A DNA stretch of 10,596 nucleotides from an uncultured Pseudomonadota bacterium (GTDB lineage: Bacteria > Pseudomonadota > Gammaproteobacteria > Burkholderiales > SG8-39): positions 1-10,596 of the forward strand of contig CAIPGJ010000163.1 of the NCBI GenBank assembly GCA_903864555.1, given 5' to 3'. Positions 6,800 through 10,596 of the stretch are shown piece after piece. The position numbers were made by a program, and so were the translations under genes. Under the pieces are notes generated by a model that was not told the origin of the DNA, did no database searches, and saw nothing but the letters and a program-made list of their open reading frames with translations. Positions within the stretch are counted from its first letter, which is position 1; each line of letters starts with the position of its first letter.

Positions 6800-7486
6800 T
6801 CAGGAAGAAGGCTGCATCCGGGCCATCCTGTCCAGAAGTTCGGCTGCGGGCATCACGTCCGCGTACTTCTGGGACATGTCGAACAGATTCACCGCGTGCG
6901 ACACCTGACCGCGGTCATAGACGCAGTCCTCGGGGACGACCACCCTGAAATTCAGCGAAAAAGCGTCCACCACACTGGCGCGTATGCAACCGCTGGTGGT
7001 GCAGCCTGTCATCACCAGGGTGTCAACGCCCAGTTCGATCAGGTGGCTCGCCAAGGGTGTGCCGAAGAAGGCACTGGGATGTTTCTTCGGCAGAAGAATG
7101 TCGCCCTCGACCGGGGCCAGTTCCCGCACGAATTCATAGCCATGCGCCGGAATGCTCCACATGCTGGGTGTCTTCTCGGCAAGACGGCCACCGTCGCTGG
7201 CGAGCTTGGGTGCCACATGCGGATAGAGCACCGGCCAGCGCCGCAAGCGGAACGCGTCGACCAATGACCGCACACGGGGAACCACGTTCCAGCCCAGTTC
7301 TCCGCAACTGGTGGGGAACTCCTTCATGGCCTCCACCAGCGGACGCGACACGGTACCCAGGGTGCGGTACTGCATGTCGATGATGAGCAAGGCTGGCCGC
7401 TGACCGAGGCCTGATGGTCGACCGAAGCCGGCGCTGTCGTAAATCCGTTCTTCCTGTTCGCTGATCAGTCCCTGCCACGGTTTCAT
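6800..7486 (-). CDS. Isochorismatase-superfamily cysteine hydrolase (N-carbamoylsarcosine amidase-like)
   Basis: 228 residues. The catalytic triad of the superfamily is visible: Asp37 in LLIIDMQ, Lys134 (or 135) in PKKHPSAFFGT, and the nucleophile Cys167 in TGCTTSGCIRAS. YDSAGFGRPSGLGQRPALL (16-34) and the TSGC form resemble N-carbamoylsarcosine amidase and maleamate amidohydrolase more than true isochorismatase, so hydrolysis of an amide or carbamoyl bond is the best guess. No signal peptide, so cytoplasmic. It is the last gene of a three-gene operon and begins 9 bases after the Bug/TctC gene. ATG 7486 is preceded by AGGGTGGG, a usable ribosome site. The exact substrate cannot be told. Its end faces the SDR gene with a 4-base gap and no visible terminator. 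Confidence 0.92.
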   Translation of the reverse strand: MKPWQGLISEQEERIYDSAGFGRPSGLGQRPALLIIDMQYRTLGTVSRPLVEAMKEFPTSCGELGWNVVPRVRSLVDAFRLRRWPVLYPHVAPKLASDGGRLAEKTPSMWSIPAHGYEFVRELAPVEGDILLPKKHPSAFFGTPLASHLIELGVDTLVMTGCTTSGCIRASVVDAFSLNFRVVVPEDCVYDRGQVSHAVNLFDMSQKYADVMPAAELLDRMARMQPSS

Positions 7487-7495
7487 GTGCCCACC

Positions 7496-8473
7496 CTATT
7501 CCGGGATGATGCCGCTGGCTGCCACGACTTTCGTCCACTTGGCGATCTCCGCCTGCAGCAGCACGCGGAATTCCGACGGTCCGGTTTCGGTGGGAATCAG
7601 GCCTTGCTCAACCATCCAGTCACGGTTCTCCTTCGCCCTGATGGTCCGGATCATGGCATCGTGGATCACCTGCACCACGGGGCCCGGTGTCCTTGCCGGT
7701 GCCAGCACGCCGGCCCAATTGGATGCTTCATATCCGGGAACTCCGGATTCGGCGATGGTCGGCACATCGGGGAAGGCGGCGAGCCGCGTTGCGCTGGCAA
7801 CCGCCAGCGGGCGCACCTTGCCTGCCGCCACCTGCGGCATGGCCGTCTGGGTCACGACGAACAGCAGGTCGAGTTGCCCGCCCATCAGGTCAGCCATGGC
7901 CGGCCCACCCCCTTTGTAGGGTATGTGGGTGAAGCTGATGCCGCTCATCATCCTGAGCAGCTCCCCGGACAGGTGCGGCGTGCTCCCCGTTCCCGAGGAC
8001 CCCATGTTCAGCTTCCCGGCATTGGACTTCGAGTAGGCAATCAGTTCGGGGATCGTTCGAAACGGTGCGCCGGGCCGGGTCAACAGCACCTGCGGTGACA
8101 ATGCAAACAGGATAACCGGCGAAAAGGAATCCACCGGGTGATAGGGCAATGACTTGTGCATGGGCGCATTGGAGGCGTGGCTGCTGGATATCATGGTGAG
8201 CGTGTAACCATCCGGTGCCGCCGCAGCCGCGTTGGATGTGCCGAGCACCCCGGCTGCACCGGGCCGGTTGTCCACCAGTACCAGTTGCCCCAGATGCTGC
8301 CCAAGCGGTGGCGACAACTTGCGTGCCAGGATATCCGACCCGCCACCGGGGGCGACATTGATGATCATGCGCACCGGCCGCGCGGGCCAGGGCTGTGCAT
8401 GAGCCAGGAGCGAGGCGCCGGCGCACAGCAGGACCAGCGGCAATGCGACTAGATGTTTCATAAGCTCATGCAT
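7496..8473 (-). CDS. Bug/TctC-family periplasmic substrate-binding protein (third of three)
   Basis: 325 residues from ATG 8473, which has GGAGA six bases upstream. An in-frame TTG at 8509 has no clear site and would only add a non-signal extension. The signal peptide has a hydrophobic core at 8-24 and likely cleavage after AHA at 26. Family marks are PVRMIINVAPGGGSDILAR, VDNRPGAAGVLG, DGYTLTMISSS, HIPYKGGGPAMADLMGGQL and FPDVPTIAESGVPGYE. It sits between the CoA-transferase (57-base gap upstream) and the hydrolase (9-base gap downstream) on one strand, so it is probably expressed with them under the divergent LysR regulator and binds a substrate or inducer of that pathway (inference). It is clearly different in sequence from the other two receptors in the window, so it is not a recent duplication. 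Confidence 0.93.
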   Translation of the reverse strand: MHELMKHLVALPLVLLCAGASLLAHAQPWPARPVRMIINVAPGGGSDILARKLSPPLGQHLGQLVLVDNRPGAAGVLGTSNAAAAAPDGYTLTMISSSHASNAPMHKSLPYHPVDSFSPVILFALSPQVLLTRPGAPFRTIPELIAYSKSNAGKLNMGSSGTGSTPHLSGELLRMMSGISFTHIPYKGGGPAMADLMGGQLDLLFVVTQTAMPQVAAGKVRPLAVASATRLAAFPDVPTIAESGVPGYEASNWAGVLAPARTPGPVVQVIHDAMIRTIRAKENRDWMVEQGLIPTETGPSEFRVLLQAEIAKWTKVVAASGIIPE

Positions 8474-8530
8474 GAAGCTTCTCCGCTGATGAAGTGAATT
8501 CTGATGCAAGGAAAGAAGCTCGTGTCCTTT

Positions 8531-9715
8531 TCAGACGACACCTTCCGCCCTCAAGGCTTCGATGGCCGCGCGCTCATAGCCCAGGCTCTCCAGGATTTCC
8601 TGCGTATGCTCGCCAAGCCGCGGAGGGGCCTTGTCTACGGACGGACCATCGTGCTCGAAGCAAAAGGCACTGGCAGGGACGGTCATGGGGCCATCCACGC
8701 CGGGCAGGCTGTCGAAGCGATGCAGGACCTTGCGGGTAGGCAATTGCCGGTCTTGCAGGGTGTCAGCAAGGCCGCGTACCTTCAGGGCGGGCACCCTGCG
8801 TTCCTGGAAAAAATCCTCCCATTCCTGCGCCGTTCTGGTGAGCAGGATTTCGGTCAGGAAGGCGGATTCCTCTTCCTGTGCAGCCTTGCGCCCGGCGTAA
8901 TCGCGGCAGCCCAGATCCGGTCTGCCCAGGGCCTCGAACAGTCTTGTGTGCTCGCGCCGGTTGGTGGCCGCCAGCATGATCCGGCCCTCACGGGTCTGGT
9001 ACAGGCACTGGCTGGCGAAATTATGGGTATTGCCGCGCGCGGATGGCGCCTTGCCGGTGGCCATGTAGTTGGTGATATGCGATGCCTGCAGCAGGAGTGC
9101 CGTGTCCAGCATGGACACATCGATGGTCTGCCCTTCACCAGTTCGCTCGCGATGGAACAAGGCGCTGGCAATGGCAAAGGCCGTCATCATGCCGGTCGAG
9201 TAATCCACGACCGGCGCCCCGGATTTGTAGCCTTCACCTCCTGCCGGACCGGTCACGGCGAGTATCCCGGACATCGCCTGAATGGCATGGTCATAGGCGG
9301 AGTGGCTCCCGCGCGGCCCGCCCTGGCCAAATCCGGTGATGGAACAGTAGATCAGTGAGGGATTGAGGGCCCTCATGGCCTGCGCCCCCAGCCCCAGCCC
9401 GGCCAGCACCTCACCACGATAGTTCTCCACCAGCACATCCGCCTGCCTGACGAGCCGGCGCAGGATCTCGCGGCCCTTGTCCAACTTGAGGTTGAGCGTC
9501 AGGGAGCGCTTGTTGGCATTCTGGGCAAGATAATTGGCGCCCATGTCACGCTGGTTGAGTGTTTCGCAGCCACCGGTGTGCCGGCTCTGGTCGCAATCGC
9601 CGGGATTCTCCACCTTGATCACATCGGCGCCGAGCAGCCCAAGTTGAAAGGTGGCGAAGGGGCCAGCCAGCACATGCGTGACATCCAGCACCAGCACCCC
9701 GGAAAATGCGCCCAT
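8531..9715 (-). CDS. CaiB/BaiF family (class III) CoA-transferase
   Basis: 394 residues, normal for the family. It opens with GVLVLDVTHVLAGPFATFQLG (6-26) and GADVIKVENP (29-38). NANKRSLTLNLK (66-77) is followed by YCSITGFGQGGP (123-134). The catalytic aspartate is Asp171 in VVDYSTGMMTAFAIA, and HRERTGEGQTIDVSMLD closes the core. Class III enzymes move CoA between carboxylates through an aspartyl-CoA anhydride, activating organic acids for breakdown; the acids used here are unknown. It is the first gene of an operon with a Bug/TctC receptor and a cysteine hydrolase, divergent from a LysR regulator. That layout is typical of a regulated catabolic unit. The start at ATG 9715 fits the family N-terminus, though the ribosome site is weak (AGGG about 11 bases upstream). 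Confidence 0.95.
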   Translation of the reverse strand: MGAFSGVLVLDVTHVLAGPFATFQLGLLGADVIKVENPGDCDQSRHTGGCETLNQRDMGANYLAQNANKRSLTLNLKLDKGREILRRLVRQADVLVENYRGEVLAGLGLGAQAMRALNPSLIYCSITGFGQGGPRGSHSAYDHAIQAMSGILAVTGPAGGEGYKSGAPVVDYSTGMMTAFAIASALFHRERTGEGQTIDVSMLDTALLLQASHITNYMATGKAPSARGNTHNFASQCLYQTREGRIMLAATNRREHTRLFEALGRPDLGCRDYAGRKAAQEEESAFLTEILLTRTAQEWEDFFQERRVPALKVRGLADTLQDRQLPTRKVLHRFDSLPGVDGPMTVPASAFCFEHDGPSVDKAPPRLGEHTQEILESLGYERAAIEALRAEGVV

Positions 9716-9812
9716 CTCAAGCCCGCCCTGGGGAGCGCCGGACAGCCCTCAGACCGGGTCCGGTGACGGGAAGGAAAGCTGTTGCCGGAGTGGTCGCATC
9801 GCGCATCTGGGC

Positions 9813-9818
9813 ATTCTA
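9813..9818 (-). promoter_or_regulatory. Likely -10 box of the CoA-transferase operon
   Basis: TAGAAT on the minus strand matches TATAAT at five of six bases. The -35 region is poor, as expected for an activator-dependent promoter. It predicts a start near 9806 and a leader of about 90 bases before ATG 9715. Confidence 0.35.
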
Positions 9819-9863
9819 GGCGCGCCACCAGGGGCGATCAGAACTTCGTGTTTGACTGACTTA

Positions 9864-9888
9864 CTGCCGGTTATGGCCTGCCCGGCAG
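9864..9888. promoter_or_regulatory. Inverted repeat, candidate LysR-type operator
   Basis: CTGCCGG (9864-9870) and CCGGCAG (9882-9888) are a perfect 7-base inverted repeat around an 11-base centre. The midpoint is about 70 bases upstream of the predicted start of the CoA-transferase operon, near the -65 region where LysR-type regulators usually bind. It also lies about 110 bases before the regulator's own start codon, so it could serve both directions. Binding is inferred. Confidence 0.5.
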
Positions 9889-9973
9889 CGATACCATGTC
9901 GGTTCGAGCCGAAGAATCCGCCCGCCATGACCAGGCCATTGCAGTGCGGCCACCGCGGGAGGTACCGGGACTG

Positions 9974-9979
9974 AAGGAG
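9974..9979 (+). promoter_or_regulatory. Ribosome binding site that fixes the TTG start of the LysR gene
   Basis: AAGGAG lies seven bases before TTG 9987. An in-frame TGA at 9972-9974 excludes any start further upstream, so this site decides in favour of TTG. Confidence 0.75.
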
Positions 9980-9986
9980 CACGGCC

Positions 9987-10596
9987 TTGATCCTGCAACA
10001 ACTGCGCTACCTGCGAGCCATCATCGCCCATGGGTTCAACATTTCCAGGGCGGCAGAAGCCCTGCATACCTCACAGCCTGGCATCAGCAAGCAGGTACGC
10101 CTGCTGGAGGAGGAACTGAAGATCGACATCTTCGTCCGGGAACGCGGCCGCATCATCGGCCTCACTGAGCCGGGTGCTGCCATCCTCAAGGCCGCCAACA
10201 CCGCCTTGCGGGCAACGGAGAACATCGGTTCGGTTGCCCGCGACTATGTCCAGGACGAAGTCGGCTGCCTGCGCGTTGCGGCCACCTTCACCGTGGCGAA
10301 GTATCACCTGCCATCCATATTCCAGGGCTTTGCCGGTCGCTATCCCAAAGTGGCGCTGACCCTGCATGAGGGCGATCCGACCGGCGTCAGCCGCATGGTC
10401 TGCGAGGGTGAAGCCGACATTGCCGTGACCACACGACCGACCGGCTCGTTTGCGGATCTGCTGATGATGGAATGCTTTCGCCTGCCGCCGGTACTGATTG
10501 CCCCCAAAGGACATCCGCTGCTGCAACTGGTGAGCCCAACGCTGGAACAGATATCACGCTATCCCTTCATCACCTCGAACGCGGGCTCGCTGGGAC
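9987..10596 (+). CDS. LysR-family transcriptional regulator, CysB/Cbl-like; 3' end outside window
   Basis: 203 residues are visible of an expected 300 or more. The N-terminal winged helix-turn-helix reads LQQLRYLRAII (3-13), then NISRAAEALHTSQPGISKQVRLLE (18-41), very close to CysB and Cbl. The effector domain begins near residue 92 (GCLRVAATFTVAKYHLP). By alignment with CysB, Thr100 and Thr102 of the anion site are kept, while Gln103 is Val. That suggests a different effector from that of true CysB (inference). The start is TTG with AAGGAG seven bases upstream, and an in-frame TGA at 9972-9974 rules out anything earlier. It is divergent from the CoA-transferase operon with a 271-base gap holding an inverted repeat, so it most likely controls that operon and perhaps itself. 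A direct role in sulfur control is possible but not supported by the neighbours. Confidence 0.93.
   Translation, partial: MILQQLRYLRAIIAHGFNISRAAEALHTSQPGISKQVRLLEEELKIDIFVRERGRIIGLTEPGAAILKAANTALRATENIGSVARDYVQDEVGCLRVAATFTVAKYHLPSIFQGFAGRYPKVALTLHEGDPTGVSRMVCEGEADIAVTTRPTGSFADLLMMECFRLPPVLIAPKGHPLLQLVSPTLEQISRYPFITSNAGSLG

Noticed and set aside
6793..6802. A bidirectional terminator between the converging SDR and hydrolase genes
   Set aside because: Only four bases separate the stop codons, and I saw no clear stem followed by a T-run.
8474..8530. A separate promoter between the CoA-transferase and the third receptor gene
   Set aside because: The 57-base gap shows only a ribosome site and a chance HindIII-type palindrome; no -10/-35 pair was convincing.
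9927..9974. A 15-codon mini-frame before the LysR gene, possible leader peptide
   Set aside because: Its ribosome site is weak and it has no run of regulatory codons. It mainly serves to show that the regulator cannot start further upstream.

Overview
The window is GC-rich and densely coding. It looks like an accessory catabolic or transport region of a proteobacterium, most likely Burkholderiales-like. The main reason is that three of its ten genes are orphan periplasmic receptors of the Bug/TctC type, a family greatly expanded in that group, with no TctA or TctB membrane partners nearby. A gammaproteobacterium with the same gene content cannot be excluded. No tRNA, rRNA, CRISPR array or phage module was seen, and no gap between genes exceeds about 270 bases.

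Left part, minus strand (positions 4715 down to 1): an MFS exporter of the DHA2 type, a YibF-like glutathione S-transferase, a Bug/TctC receptor and, 29 bases further on, a long gene that runs off the left edge. That last gene is the highlight. Its frame is interrupted once, by a TGA at 1036-1038 inside the sequence Cys-TGA-Gly-Ser-Cys, and then stays open to the edge (345 more codons). A strong hairpin starts 7 bases after the TGA and places a 6-base loop 17 bases after it. I read this as a UGSC-family selenoprotein decoded with selenocysteine and fused to a second conserved domain. Ordinary gene calling would cut it to a meaningless 115-residue fragment.

Middle part: the divergent gap between the MFS gene and the next plus-strand gene holds a 100-base element with imperfect 17-base terminal inverted repeats flanked by CTAG on both sides. 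It looks like a MITE of the IS5 type. Then come a second Bug/TctC receptor and a short-chain dehydrogenase (plus strand, 5 bases apart). They converge with the next operon with only 4 bases between stop codons.

Right part, minus strand (9715 down to 6800): a CaiB/BaiF (class III) CoA-transferase, a third Bug/TctC receptor and an isochorismatase/N-carbamoylsarcosine-amidase-like hydrolase form an operon. It is divergent from a CysB-subfamily LysR regulator that starts with TTG and runs off the right edge. The 271-base divergent gap holds a perfect 7-base inverted repeat about 70 bases upstream of a likely start of transcription, which fits a LysR-type operator.

A plausible reading is that three small receptor-plus-enzyme units capture and process organic acids, amides or related compounds, with the exporter and GST adding detoxification. 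The substrates are not readable from the sequence.
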